Source: Primulina eburnea
Lineage: Eukaryota; Streptophyta; Magnoliopsida; Lamiales; Gesneriaceae
Length of the DNA stretch: 64,000 nucleotides
NCBI RefSeq assembly: GCF_022965805.1
Contig: NC_133101.1
Coordinates: 43,251,642 to 43,315,641 of the forward strand
Direction of reading: 5' to 3'
This document shows positions 10,482 through 21,226 of this stretch, piece after piece. A program made the position numbers and the translations under genes. The notes beneath the pieces are model-generated. The model was not told the DNA's origin. It saw only the letters and a list, made by a program, of their open reading frames with translations, and made no database searches. Positions within the stretch are counted from its first letter, which is position 1; each line of letters starts with the position of its first letter.

Positions 10482-11572
10482 TAGCCGACGTGCTCGTCCT
10501 AGCTTGGCTAGGATCCTCCACACACCCAACCATGTCCAGCCTAGCCTTGGTCAAGCCCTGGCCGAGCCATGCGTGGTTAAACCCTTTACCCGAACCTTGA
10601 CATCAAAACATGCAATAATCGATCAGCTTGTAGTTCGTGTGCAACCTCTACCGTGCTTCATGTGGCCCTTAAACTCATGTAAAAACATCCCTCTATGATC
10701 CGTTAACATGGCAGCCCCTTCACGCAAATATGAAACAAGTTTCGGACAGAAAATCATACCTTATTCATACACGAATGCCTAAAATCGAAAATATTCAATA
10801 AGAAATCATGTTTTTCATGCAAAATTAATTCAAAACAATAGTAAGGTATGATAGATGAGAAAAAGATAGTTAAGGCGTGTCTTTGCGTATATTACACACA
10901 AAAATACGTTGAGATGCCAAGAACGGTGACAAACGAAGGAACCTTGCTGAAAAACCTTGCAATAACCGAAGATTTTCCTTGATGAATTCACGCGTGTGCG
11001 TGTGTTTGAGGGGGAGAGGGGAGAGTCCTTGCTGATGAGGGGAAGGGGCGTTAGTTTTGTAAATAATGGGGAGGGTTATGGGCTTATTTATTTATAATAA
11101 AACAAGTAAACAAGCCTACGCCCATTAAAAAGGTTAAATAGGCCCAATAAGCTCATTAATATATATTTGAAATATTTCGTTGAGGAAAGTTCGTGAAAAT
11201 ATTAGCCGGGTTGTCAAAAAGTTCATAATTTCGTCGAAAATCAGATATCGTTAAAAATTACATCTCGGCGTATACAATCACCTCAAAACTCCTTATTTTT
11301 AAAAATATCATAAAGCATCAACCATATTTTAAATAATTAAAAACAATTATTGATAAAATTATTTTCTATTTTTTAGCCATCGGTCTATGTTCCTCGATCG
11401 CATCTCAAACAACTTTTAAAAATACAATTTTATGCATTCAATAGAAAACTAATTCATAACCATAATCAAACGTAAATTAGTTTAAGCAATTAAAATAATT
11501 TAATTAGTCATTTTTCATTTTCCTTAGATTTACATGCAATTAGATTACGTCGTCTTATTTTTGGACCTTACA

Positions 11573-11740
11573 CTCGGGCAGCCCTAACTGCCTGAAATGG
11601 GCAGCAACCATGCACCCAAAACAGCCCTCAAAACCGGACCTCGATTCGTTGGGTCGATTTCTCATGTGGTTAGAAATAGGTTCTCAATATAATATCATTT
11701 ATTTGCTACACAAAAAGTTACCTAAGCTCTTGATATCACT
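11573..11740 (-). mobile_element. Leader fragment and decayed PBS of family A copia, copy 2
   Basis: Matches 3355-3529: the GGGCAGCC dyad remnant, then GGTTAGAAAT, TCTCAATATAATAT, TATTTGCTACAC, then a decayed primer site at 11726-11738 (minus-strand TGATATCAAGAGC). The rest of this copia was separated by LTR B insertion at 11572. Confidence 0.75.
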
Positions 11741-12670
11741 TGAAAGGGAATCGATTATGGGTGCCCGGAATTGCAACCGAAGTTTTAAAATAGTATTTTA
11801 CATGAGTAAAAATCGAGCACCCCTCACTAGTGTGTAGCAAATACAAAACACAAACATACATAGTGTGTTTTAGGATTTTACCTATCAATCACAAAGATTG
11901 ATGATGGCTCCAACTAAGTTGTTAAACAATTTAGCTCTTCAATGGTTTGACAAATCTACAAGCTTCCCTTGAGCACACCTTGATTAAAAATGAAGCTCAC
12001 TACCAACAAGCTAGAACCACCTTACACTTGCACTAGAAAATGTAAAGCATTTTCATTGAGAAATATGCTATTAGTTCATCAAATAAAGAAGCAAAATTTT
12101 GGAAGAAAATGGGGCTCAAATTTCGGCCAAGGGAAGGGAGGAGAGAGGAAGCTTTTTTTTTTCTTGGTTCATTCAAAAATAATACAAAAGGTTGTTGTGT
12201 ATTCCAAAAGAATGTTAGCCTTTAATTTGAAAAAAGTTGACTCCCAATCTTTCAACTCCCTATCATGTTATTTGGGCTTGTAACATTTACAAAGCCTATT
12301 GACTATTCTTTTTTAATATCTCAAACACATTTACAAAGCTCATGGACTATTCTTTTAGTATTTACATTTGAGGTCTACAAGACCCAATGCTATTTAATTA
12401 ATTCAACACTTGAATTAATTTAATTATTTGGACTCTACTAGGTCCACTAGTGTTTAATTATTTCAACACTTAAATTAATTTAATTAAGTCCATAACAATG
12501 TTTATGAAAATCATAATTTTCAAATATATTATTTATTTGGCACAATTTTAATTTAGGAACACTTGCACAAATTAAAATTTACATACATTATCCTTATAGA
12601 AGTCATACTTCTAATTTTTCTCGTGCTTATAAGCTCCTTTATAAGCCGTTCAAAACATTGAATTAATTTC
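11741..12670 (-). mobile_element. Family A copia LTR, copy 2, first part
   Basis: Begins TGAAAGGGAATCG and follows copy 1 through the repeated TTGAATTAATT hairpins to the ATAGAAG region. A solo LTR interrupts it at 12671, duplicating ATTTC. Confidence 0.85.
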
Positions 12671-15577
12671 TGTAAAGGCCCAAAATTAGTACTTGAAAAG
12701 TTGCGGAAAATTTAAAATTTTCTCTTTAAATAAATGAAATGTCTCATTAATGAAATAAACTGATAAAAAGTTTAATGTTCAAAATAGCAGCGGAAGTAAT
12801 TATTGTTTGCAAAATAACAATTTAAAATAGTCCAACAAAAAATAAAATGTTTGGGCATAAAAATGGTAAATTCTGAAAATGAGGTCCTCGGGTTCCACTA
12901 CTACCGATCCAAGATGGCTCACTGGTCCCTGCCCTCGATCCCGACCTCTTCAGTACCTACAACAATTAAGTCTAGTGAGTCTAAAGACTCAGCATGCATA
13001 TATCGTAAATAACAAGTAATAATAATAAAATTGCATGCATGGTAAAAAAATATCATGAGTCTGGCGTAACGTAAAAATATCATGTCGTGAGTAATTATAA
13101 TACGTGCATAATTGAACTTGAAATCATAAGTGAAATGTTTGCTCAATTGAGCCCTGTCATAAAATAACACGTCATAAATTTTCTGTTGAGATTATGTTCT
13201 ACGCAAGTGGCCCCTGAACTGAACTGGATCGCCTGATCAGAATAAACCACATTATACTGGGTGGTAGAGATCATCACAGCCCTTAGACTGGATATCCGTA
13301 CCAATAAATGAACTGAACTGAACCGGTAAGTGACCACCGGGTGAAGTAATAATCCCATGATAATGAAGTGACCACAAGCAATATCGCATAAATCTAAAAA
13401 ATGAATATTTTATATTTTTGCACGTAATATAATTAAATATCATGTATTATTTTACCAAATGGGTTGGATTGTTCCCAGGCTCGCTGCGACTTAAATCTAA
13501 CATGAAAAATATGCAAATGATTTACTTGCTCAAACTTTGTAATTGACCCAAAAAAAAACGAGACAATTACGCCCAATGACTTGGTATTTAATCATGACTC
13601 CGTGCCAACCCGAATCAACACCGAACCATCGTTTATTCATGATTAAAATACACTTAAAATGATGAAATAATGCTCCTAACCTTTCAGTAATTCGAAATTT
13701 GGTGAATGGAGGCCAAAAACATGAAACGCTCTTCCGAGAGTCACTTTGGTACATTGCACCATAAATTCTCGTACGACCTCTAAACTTGTCCAAATCACGA
13801 ATGGCCAAAAACATGACCTTCCTAACTCAATCGGGTACTGTCCACTCCAAGGCTATAGGCTAAAAGACAAACAAGAACTCGAAACACACCACTGAACCGA
13901 AGCACAACTTGCTGTCACAAAAATACAGTAGCGGCGCTTGCGTTCCTTGCGTCGTTTGCGAGGCTAATGGCCATTAGGGCTTGAACAACTGACCAGAGCC
14001 TCTTCACAACATCGTAAGGAGTGGCTTGAACCATGGCTAAGGACCCTAGGCCAGCCACAATCCAAGCAACACCATGGATTACCCGAAACTCCCAACTGAG
14101 AGGCGATTTGATTGACCATGGCATGATCTAGACATCAAGGGGTATGGTATGAACCGTGGCTAAGGGCTGAAAAGCCAACCAAGATCCACACCAATCACCA
14201 TGAAGCCGAAAATACACATGCAGAAAAATGAAGGGGGGGGGGGGGGGGGTCGAAGGAGCTGTTCTTGTTTTTATTTGAAAACCGATTCCATCATGGACCA
14301 AGCATTGAAAGGCCGACTTGGTCACGTCTTAGACATAACAAGGAGATGTTCTAACGGTGGCTATAGCCCCTAGGGCAACCAAGATCAGGAACATCACCCT
14401 TGACAGCAAAACTGAAAAATCGAAGCACAATATGACACTAGGGAGGAGTTGCTGCCATTTTCCTTTTCCTTGCACGTATGGGGCTTGAACGAATGGACCA
14501 ACATGGTCCTAATACATCCTAGTACATGCCTAGGTGCAGCCTTGGGAGCCTTGACACGAGCCAGCCACCTGAAACAACACAAACTTGGAACCTGTGAAGC
14601 ATGAAAGAAACCAAAAAATTCTGTGCATGCATTTTCGAATGGTGCTGAAAGGATTTTCGGTTTTGGTGATTAAAATCATGAACATGTGATGTAAAAATGT
14701 CAGTATATGGCTTGATTGAGGAGTGAATGAAAATATAAACATGCCTTGGTTTGTTTTGAACGAAAAACAAACGAAACGACGACGCGGCGTGGAGGAGACG
14801 GAGTGCTTCGCTTTCTCACTTTTTCTCTCTTATTTTTCTCCTTGCTACCTCACGTTTTTTCTCACGATTTTTGCTCTGAATAAGCTCTGAATTTCTGTGA
14901 TAATGGTGGGGAGAGAGTCTAGGAAGATAAATGGGAGGTTGCAAGATAAATGGAAGGGAATGAATCTTTGTATCCTAGTTTATTTGTTAGATAGGGAATG
15001 AGAATAATATCAAAAGATTTGTAGTGTAATTAAAGGTGCACTTGGTCGGTTATGGTGTCTAGGAGCAAGGGAGGAAATAATGCTTAATTATTTAATTGTT
15101 GAAGATTAAATGATGAGGGATTATTTACCAAGAAAAGAGATAAGTAAATAAATAAAATGATAAGTTGAAAAATCAATATCAAATCCTACCAAGAGGTGGC
15201 CGATTTTATTTAGTTAAAGTAGGGTAGGGAAATCTACTCATTAAATATTTTAGTGAATTAAGAAATTAATTATTGAACTTTATTTACTACTTAACTCTAA
15301 TTATTTAAATAATTTCTTAAAAATTCTTTTACATTAAATTAACTTATTATTTATCTTAAATAAATTCTAGGAATGTTTTCTTTATATTAAATTTTATCTC
15401 AATACTCCAACTCCAGTCCGGCCTCACTTATTTAACTAAAAAGTTAACAATTAAACTACTGCGTAAAATAATTAAATTTAAAGAAAATAATTTAAATACT
15501 CATGCAATAAAATCATTTTAATTTAAATACTAGAAATTATGCATGGCTTATACATAGCCTGATTTACGGGTTCTAAA
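12671..15577 (-). mobile_element. Solo gypsy LTR in family A copy 2, TSD ATTTC
   Basis: Flanked by ATTTC at 12666-12670 and 15578-15582. Plus-strand ends are TGTAAAGGCC and GGGTTCTAAA. The motif CTAGTGAGTCTAAAGACTC at 12973-12991 is the reverse complement of that in the plus-strand LTR at 24343-27580, giving minus orientation. No PBS, PPT or coding domain adjoins either end, so it is a solo LTR of about 2.9 kb. Contains a 17-base G run at 14233-14249. Short minus-strand ORFs inside show no domain. Confidence 0.85.
14233..14249 (+). repeat. Run of 17 G
   Basis: Uninterrupted G17 (C17 on the other strand) inside the solo LTR. Confidence 0.9.
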
Positions 15578-15921
15578 ATTTCCTTCTCAACGAGATCTAG
15601 AAAGCTAGTACTTGTGTGACCCTCAATGGTTCATTGATACAACTAGCAGTGGGTTCACATCTTAATGTGATTCAAGGCTAAACATATCTTTATATAAGCA
15701 TACCTCATTTGCTCCATTCTTACTATAAACTCCTTGATAATAAGAACGTCAGAACTCAAGTCTGATAGTGCCCAATCAATCATGTTAAACGCCTAACAAC
15801 ATTTCTTACATGATTCCCTAGGTATCAAATGATAGTGCCTGGAAGCTCCATTCCATTATGGTTAGCGTATAGTATGGTCCCTTCATCTCATATATCCCGA
15901 CCAATTCGACAACTATTGGTA
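15578..15921 (-). mobile_element. Family A copia LTR, copy 2, second part
   Basis: Resumes exactly after the ATTTC duplication with CTTCTCAACGAGATCTAG and follows copies 1 and 3 to ATTGGTA at 15921, where another LTR begins. The remaining third of this LTR is not found in the window. Confidence 0.82.
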
Positions 15922-16491
15922 TATAAAGCCCAAATTCAGTACACGTAAAACACATGCATTTATTTAAATGCTAAATCATTTATTTTAATTAAAAATGAGT
16001 TTTAGCCATGCATGATTATCTAATTGCATTAATTTAAATTAATTATGTTTATGTGATGCACGTTAAATTTTTTTCGAGTTTCATGTTTCAAGCGATTATT
16101 CGAGGCGGGATTGAGGAGAATAGCAGTGACGATTTTGGAAAAATTTTAATGCGGTATTTTATTTTAAGTTGTGTTTGGGGCATTTTAAACAATTTATTTA
16201 ATTTTAATATTTTTAAATCCTAAATTATTTATTTATTGATTTATTGATTTTAAAATTTTGATAGTTTAGTCATTGTGAATGTTATTTTTTTAATTAGGGG
16301 ATTTGTAGAAGTTAGTGTGAATTAACTTTTATTTAACATTTTTTTAAAATTATTAATTTAGCCATTTAATTCCCCTAATTAACCACTAAACTCACACACT
16401 CACACTTTTATACACACCTAACACACACTTACACGCCAACACACACATACACATGCTTATTTTCAAAATTTCAAATTTTAAAAGAGAGAAA
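15922..16491 (+). mobile_element. Fragment of a family D gypsy LTR, first part
   Basis: Starts TATAAAGCCCAAATTCAG, a decayed form of the TGTA...CCAAAATTCAG start at 24343, and follows that LTR through TATGTGATGCACGTTAAA, TTTCGAGTTTCATGTTTCA and a CACACAC-rich stretch. A solo LTR interrupts it at 16492. Confidence 0.8.
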
Positions 16492-16620
16492 TGTAAGGCC
16501 CGAGAATTTGATTACCGTAATCTGAAATGATTTATTGTTTCATTATGGTAATTATAGACGGATCGGATCGGACTGGGAAAGGCGAGAACAGCCAAAGAAT
16601 ATAAGTGCGAGTGTGTGCAT

Positions 16621-16981
16621 TCGCGCACATGCGCGATGAGATGCGCGAGTCATGCGCCGAACGTCCAGAGATATGCGCCGGATGGTGCGCGCACATGCGC
16701 GAGGAAATATGTGCTGAGACAGTAGGTCTCGCGCATATGCGCGGTGTCAGTGCGCGCATATGCGCGGTGTCAATGCGCGCATATGCGCGAGCACTCCAAT
16801 AGCAAAAGAGATGGAACAGAGCATTACGCGCACATGAGCGACGTAAGCCGCGCACCTGCGCGTGATGGACAGAAAGTGTGGCGCATATGCGCGGGATAGA
16901 GTCGCGCATATGCGCGAATGGAGAATTGGAAGGCCGAACCTTCGGCGCATATGCGCGGCTGTATGGGCGCATATGCGCGAG
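16621..16981. repeat. Array of the 12-base palindrome GCGCATATGCGC
   Basis: Seven exact GCGCATATGCGC sites and at least two GCGCACATGCGC variants in 360 bases, spaced unevenly at about 20-90 bases. Each is self-complementary and CpG-rich in an otherwise AT-rich LTR. It lies just upstream of the TA run, in the expected promoter region. Confidence 0.9.
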
Positions 16982-17026
16982 GCATGCATCACGAAAATAC
17001 GCCACTTGCCTTGCATGCAATGTATC

Positions 17027-17028
<2 letters not shown>

Positions 17029-17061
<33 letters not shown>
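17029..17061. repeat. TA dinucleotide microsatellite
   Basis: About 15 TA repeats directly downstream of the palindrome array; it may be an expanded TATA box of this LTR. Confidence 0.85.
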
Positions 17062-17064
<3 letters not shown>

Positions 17065-18027
17065 TATATACAAGCAAATTCTCTCAGAAACGAGAGGAAA
17101 GGGCCGAGGAAGCTTAGAAAATCCTTACGCCTTTTTACTTCAATCCGCCCGTCTGATTTTGAATCCGACTTCGGTATTGAGTTCCTAGCAATGTAGGTTA
17201 CAACTGGACGTAAGTTTTACTACGTTTTGACATGTTTTGGAATTATGATATTGTCAGAATTGAATGGAACTCATATATGTTGTTCTTGACATATTAGACA
17301 TCATAGAATCGAAGTCAGATTAAGAAACGGATTGATTATGGAATTGTTATGATTTTTGGATTTGATTTGACTGAGAATTCATATCATAATTGTGTTGTTA
17401 TTGAAATTATGACTGGTATCGACATTGATTATGAGTTCTGGTATTATATCTGTGATGTTTGGACTGACGGGGTTATCGAGACTGTATTGTTATACCGTCG
17501 AAACATCAATTAATTGATATTGATCAGATTCAGTAGTGATTTCGATTATATCGTGATATCGTCGATATGGATTAGATGGTACCTTGATTTGATATCGATC
17601 AGCGTATATTTCGATTTGAATATTGATCAGAACAGGTATTGAATTGAGTTGTACATTGATATTATATCTGTTCGGTATTGTTATTACCAGATTGATAATG
17701 GACTGAGATAGAGTCTGGACTTCTTCTTCTTCTGAGCGAGAAGATAAAGGTATAAATTAATGTTGAGTTGGGATTGCACAACTCGAGTGAGGTTTGACTC
17801 GAGTTTCCCTAAATCACATACTTTACTTTATTGCATTGATATTTGCATTGAGTTGATTGATTTACTTGTTCTCTTGAATTATAAATGACAGGTGTTAGAC
17901 GAGTAATCTTGTGACAGAAGTTCCTGATAGTGGTGGTATCGCCACAGGCACATTGCACGATGTCTCAAGATAGGATGTTAGCGATGGAGCTACAGTCCAT
18001 GACGGTTAGGTCAGGACACCGGATGTT

Positions 18028-18205
18028 TGGTTATATCGAGTAAATAGAATTGGAATTTCTCTATTACGGGAATCGATATAGGAACACCATAATTGGTTAT
18101 ATCGGAATTCGATATAGGAACACCATATTTGGTTATATCGAGTAATAGGATCAGAGTTCCTTCTATTACGGAATTCGGTATAGGATCACCATATCTGGAA
18201 ACCGG
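18028..18205 (+). repeat. Three tandem units with GGTTATATCG...CGATATAGGAACACCATA
   Basis: Units begin near 18031, 18094 and 18131, the middle one shortened. The sister LTR has one unit near 22485-22550, so copy number changed after the families split. Confidence 0.75.
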
Positions 18206-18867
18206 GATCCCTAGACTAGGATTGAGTCTAGTCTAAAACGTAGAGTCACGAGTTTGAGTGACAGTTATATTGATTTGTATTGAGGGATGTTAATTTATGT
18301 TCCTGAAGATGGTTCATGTCCCTTGATGATCCTGATATTGGTACATGCTTAGAATATAATTTATTCTTGATATTGATTTATGTTCCTGATCAGGGTACAT
18401 GTATAGAATATGATTTATTATTGTTATGGATTTATATCATGATTTTGATATACGATATGATTTTTTTGATATATGCTCTTATATTGTTTATATGATGGCA
18501 TGTATACATGATTTATACTGAGATATTTATATCTCACCGGAGTTATCCGGCTGTTGTCTTGTTTGTATGTGTGCATGGCAACAGGTGGGCTAGGATCAGG
18601 GTCAAGAAGAGAACGAGGCTGGACTAGATAGCGTGGAGATCCGGGCTTTGAAGCAACTTAGGATTCAGCACTGACTTGTAGTTGAACCTAGTCGGATTAT
18701 TGTAGATCATACAATAATTGTATGTTATGTTTAATATGTAATTTGAATTTAATTACATTACGTTTCCGCTGTGTATTTTAGAAAAAAAATTTAGACCATG
18801 TTTATTATAAATGATTAAATAATTCCTAAAGACAATTAAGGAATGAATTAGCGTCCGGGTCCCCACA

Positions 18868-19290
18868 GAAACTTAGGGTTCTTGAGAGATAGAGCAGCCG
18901 CCCATTTCCTCTATCTTTTCCAGCAAGTTTTCGTTGAATTTGTTGCAAGTAAATCGAGCCACAATCGACCCGGATCAAGCCTCGCTTCCTTCTCGCTTCG
19001 GTATCGTCGTTTCGATAACGTTAAAGATTTAAAGGCATGTATATTCTATTTTTCCTATGTCGATCTCGTAATATTATGCGTTCTGTTGTTTATTATGCAT
19101 AAAATTCATGTATGATATTCTTAGTTTGAGCATAAAATTGGTTGCATCAGTTTTGGAATAATTTTTAGATCTAAAATTTCATTTTTCACTGTATTTTTAA
19201 AACTGGGATTTTATGGTCGAGAATTTGGGAAAAATTTCAACATGAAAATCGTAGAACTTTTCGGCACCTTCGATTTGAAAAAAACACCTT
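18868..19290 (+). mobile_element. Fragment of a family D gypsy LTR, second part
   Basis: Resumes with TTAGGGTTCTTGAGAGA and CAGCCGCCC, then TTTTCCAGCAAGTTTTCG and TAGAACTTTT blocks as in 24895-25310. Similarity fades near 19290; the exact end is uncertain. Confidence 0.75.
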
Positions 19291-19365
19291 AAATTTATTA
19301 ATAAAAATAAACCGTGTAATAAATAATTTTCCTGAAAATTCTCTGTTCCTCGTTCGAGCGCGAAA
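19291..19365 (-). mobile_element. Fragment of a B/C-type gypsy LTR, left of the Tekay insertion
   Basis: TAATAAAAATAAACC then CTCTGTTCCTCGTTCGAGCG resembles the GTCTCCGTTCCTCGATCGCA region near the end of LTR C (about 47708). Ends with CGAAA, the duplicated target of the chromovirus at 19366, and continues at 32280. Confidence 0.6.
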
Positions 19366-20964
19366 TGTAATATCCAAGCTTGGTGAATGGTATGGTTTAC
19401 GATTTAATATATTTATTGACACCTTGGTTAAGTTTAAGTATAGTTTTGATGTTAAGAGTTGCGATTTATGGTTTATAGTATTGTTGTTATAGATGATGTG
19501 TAGTTTTCTTGTAGCGTAGTTGCAAGTCGATTTTTAGTTGCTAAGTATTTTGTTGGCTACAGAGGAGAGTGCACCCGCGCCAGGAAAGTTACCGCACCCG
19601 CGGTATTTGGACAGAAGGGTGACCGCACCCGCGGTAGGAAAGCCACTGCACCCGCGGTGTTTGAGCAGAGCGGCTACCGCATGCGCGGTCGAAGATGCAG
19701 CGCACCTGCGGTCGATGCTTTCGGATTTTTGGATGTGGTTCAGTACACGTAGCGCACCACAGTGCAAGGGCTAGCGCACCCGCTGTCGGTGAACAGTGAA
19801 GTCGTGTTTTGGTTTTTTAAGGGATTAAATACAAGAGTTGCCTTCATTTCTCTCATTCTTTCCTTGCACTTCTCGGTTTCAGCTCAAGGAGACCTAGGGT
19901 TCTCAATTTCATTCTTTGATTTCTTTGATTCAAGCATCTTGTTGGGTATTTGAAGGGAGAATAAGATCATTTTGGGTCAAGGAGCTAAGGTAAGCTTGTG
20001 GTTTTGTTTATTCTTTGATTATGGTGTTGGGAAATTATAGGATTATTGATTGTATTGGTTTTATGGGTTTTATGTTATGGGTTTGTGATTATTAAGTTGT
20101 TGATGGTTCAATACATGGTTTATTGTTGTAGAATTTGTACCAAGAGATTAGAATCAAGGTTTCCATTGGTTGTAAGTGGAATTCATTCCTTATGCTCACA
20201 TGAATTATATGTATTGTATTTCAATGGTTTTAACATGCTATCCCTTCCATTTGATTCATGTTATGTATTGATACACTTTGTTGTATATTAGAGGCATTTT
20301 TATGTCTGAATTATGTCAAAAGGGAATGCAAAAGAGAAGAGTATTCAAAGTGTTTGTTTTAATGCCCAAGAGAGAATTCAAATGATTTATTGGATTGATA
20401 AATAGGTAATCAGAGATTGCATGTAATTAGTTGATCAACGACCATAGGCTTATATCCCGACAGAGTAATCGATTTATATCAATGGGATATAGGTATAGAG
20501 ATAGAGATACTATTTAGATATCAATCCAACAGAGAAAAGAGAAATACCATCGTTATTGTTATGTTATATAGTTTCAAGAGTTAGATGGTATTTAATGATT
20601 TCAAAGCCATGTTTTACAGATTATGATATGTACAGATTGTTATGTAAGAGTTCCACTTGTTGAGTTTTATACTCATTTCAGTTATTCCATGTGATGCAGA
20701 TAAGAGAGATGGGCCAGGACGTTGATTGGAGCCGAGGTCATATGCATAGAAGATGGAAGGAAGAAGGCTATTTTGATAGCATTTTTGGACATGATCAAAA
20801 TGATATTTTGTATTTTGATGTCACACTTATTTGATCATATAAATACTTTTATTGTATATATTGAAAATGTGTCTATGTCAAGAAAATTTTAAATCCTTCC
20901 TCCCTTCAAATAAATTTTAGAAAAATACCGCTGTTATTTTATGAAATCAGTCAAGGGCGTTACA
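19366..20964 (+). repeat. 5' LTR of the Tekay chromovirus
   Basis: TGTAATATCCAAGC to GGCGTTACA. Carries the CCGCACCCGCGG array at 19569-19790, then CTAGGGTTCTCAATTTC and later GAGTTTTATACTC followed by GATGCAGATAAGAG. Clear substitutions against the 3' LTR show an old insertion. Confidence 0.93.
19569..19790. repeat. Array of near-palindromes related to ACCGCACCCGCGGT
   Basis: About eight units at 20-50 base spacing, several decayed by C-to-T or G-to-A. The same array recurs in the 3' LTR (30871-31090). ORFs through it on both strands are by-products of the lack of stops. Confidence 0.88.
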
Positions 20965-20969
20965 TTTAG

Positions 20970-20981
20970 TGGTATCAAAGC
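20970..20981 (+). other. Primer-binding site of the Tekay chromovirus
   Basis: TGGTATCAAAGC, one mismatch from the initiator-tRNA-Met site, five bases after the LTR. Confidence 0.9.
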
Positions 20982-21101
20982 AACGTTCTTCGGACCAACG
21001 CATATGACTTCGTCTACTTTCAACAGTCCGGGTATGTCTTCTTTTACATCTATTTATTGTTACAAGTTGATATGTATTATGTGAGCACATTGTAGGAGTT
21101 A

Positions 21102-21226
21102 ATACCTCCTAAGAGAAAAGCTTCAGAGGGTGAGGATAGCTCCTCATCGAGAGTTGTCGATGAGTTCGGAAAATTACTGAAAGAGCAAGCATAGGTTCAT
21201 AGTGAGCAGATTCAACAGTTGCTTCG
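21102..21226 (+). pseudogene. Tekay gag, N-terminal segment
   Basis: The frame begins ATA-CCT-CCT-AAG-AGA where ATG is expected, then EGEDSSSRVVDEFGKLLKEQA and a TAG at 21192-21194 in place of CAG. A solo LTR interrupts it at 21227; the frame resumes at 23089 after the duplicated CTTCG. Confidence 0.85.

Larger units (their letters stand above)
6302..11572 (-). mobile_element. Ty3/gypsy LTR (family B), 5' LTR, interrupted by a nested copia
   Basis: On plus-strand numbering it starts TGAAACTTCC after the PBS and ends GGACCTTACA at 11572. Removing the nested copia (6754-9376) leaves about 2.65 kb. It matches family C (44521 onward) in order: TGAAAC start, AAAAAGTACTA block, CTAGTGAGTT dyad (6690-6707), ACCACAGTACTGGG block (9490-9503), a C-rich domain (10100-10560) with a conserved hairpin, and GTTCCTCGATCGCA near the end. 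At 11573 the sequence becomes the leader of family A copy 2, so this element inserted there. ORFs in the C-rich part look like low-complexity artefacts. Confidence 0.8.
16492..18867 (+). mobile_element. Solo gypsy LTR with GCGCATATGCGC array
   Basis: Ends are TGTAAGGCCCGAG and GGGTCCCCACA. GAAA stands immediately on both sides (16488-16491 and 18868-18871); a five-base AGAAA duplication would share the terminal A. Family D sequence resumes after it. Order inside: palindrome array (16621-16981), TA microsatellite, a TTACGCC...GGACGTAAGTTTT block, tandem ATATCGA repeats (18028-18205), a TGAGATATTTATATCTCA dyad, then GGCAACAGGTGGG. The last third matches the solo LTR at 21227-23088, so the two are sister families. 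ORFs across the palindrome array are artefacts. Confidence 0.85.

Noticed and set aside
16621..16981. CRISPR-like look of evenly spaced short palindromes
   Set aside because: Plant nuclear LTR context, irregular spacing, no cas genes; it is an LTR-internal dyad array.
16532..17077. A 181-codon minus-strand frame and overlapping frames with repeated ARAYA/RICA-like peptides
   Set aside because: It is the translation of the GCGCATATGCGC palindrome array and TA microsatellite in a solo LTR; the same peptide repeats appear in several frames and on both strands.
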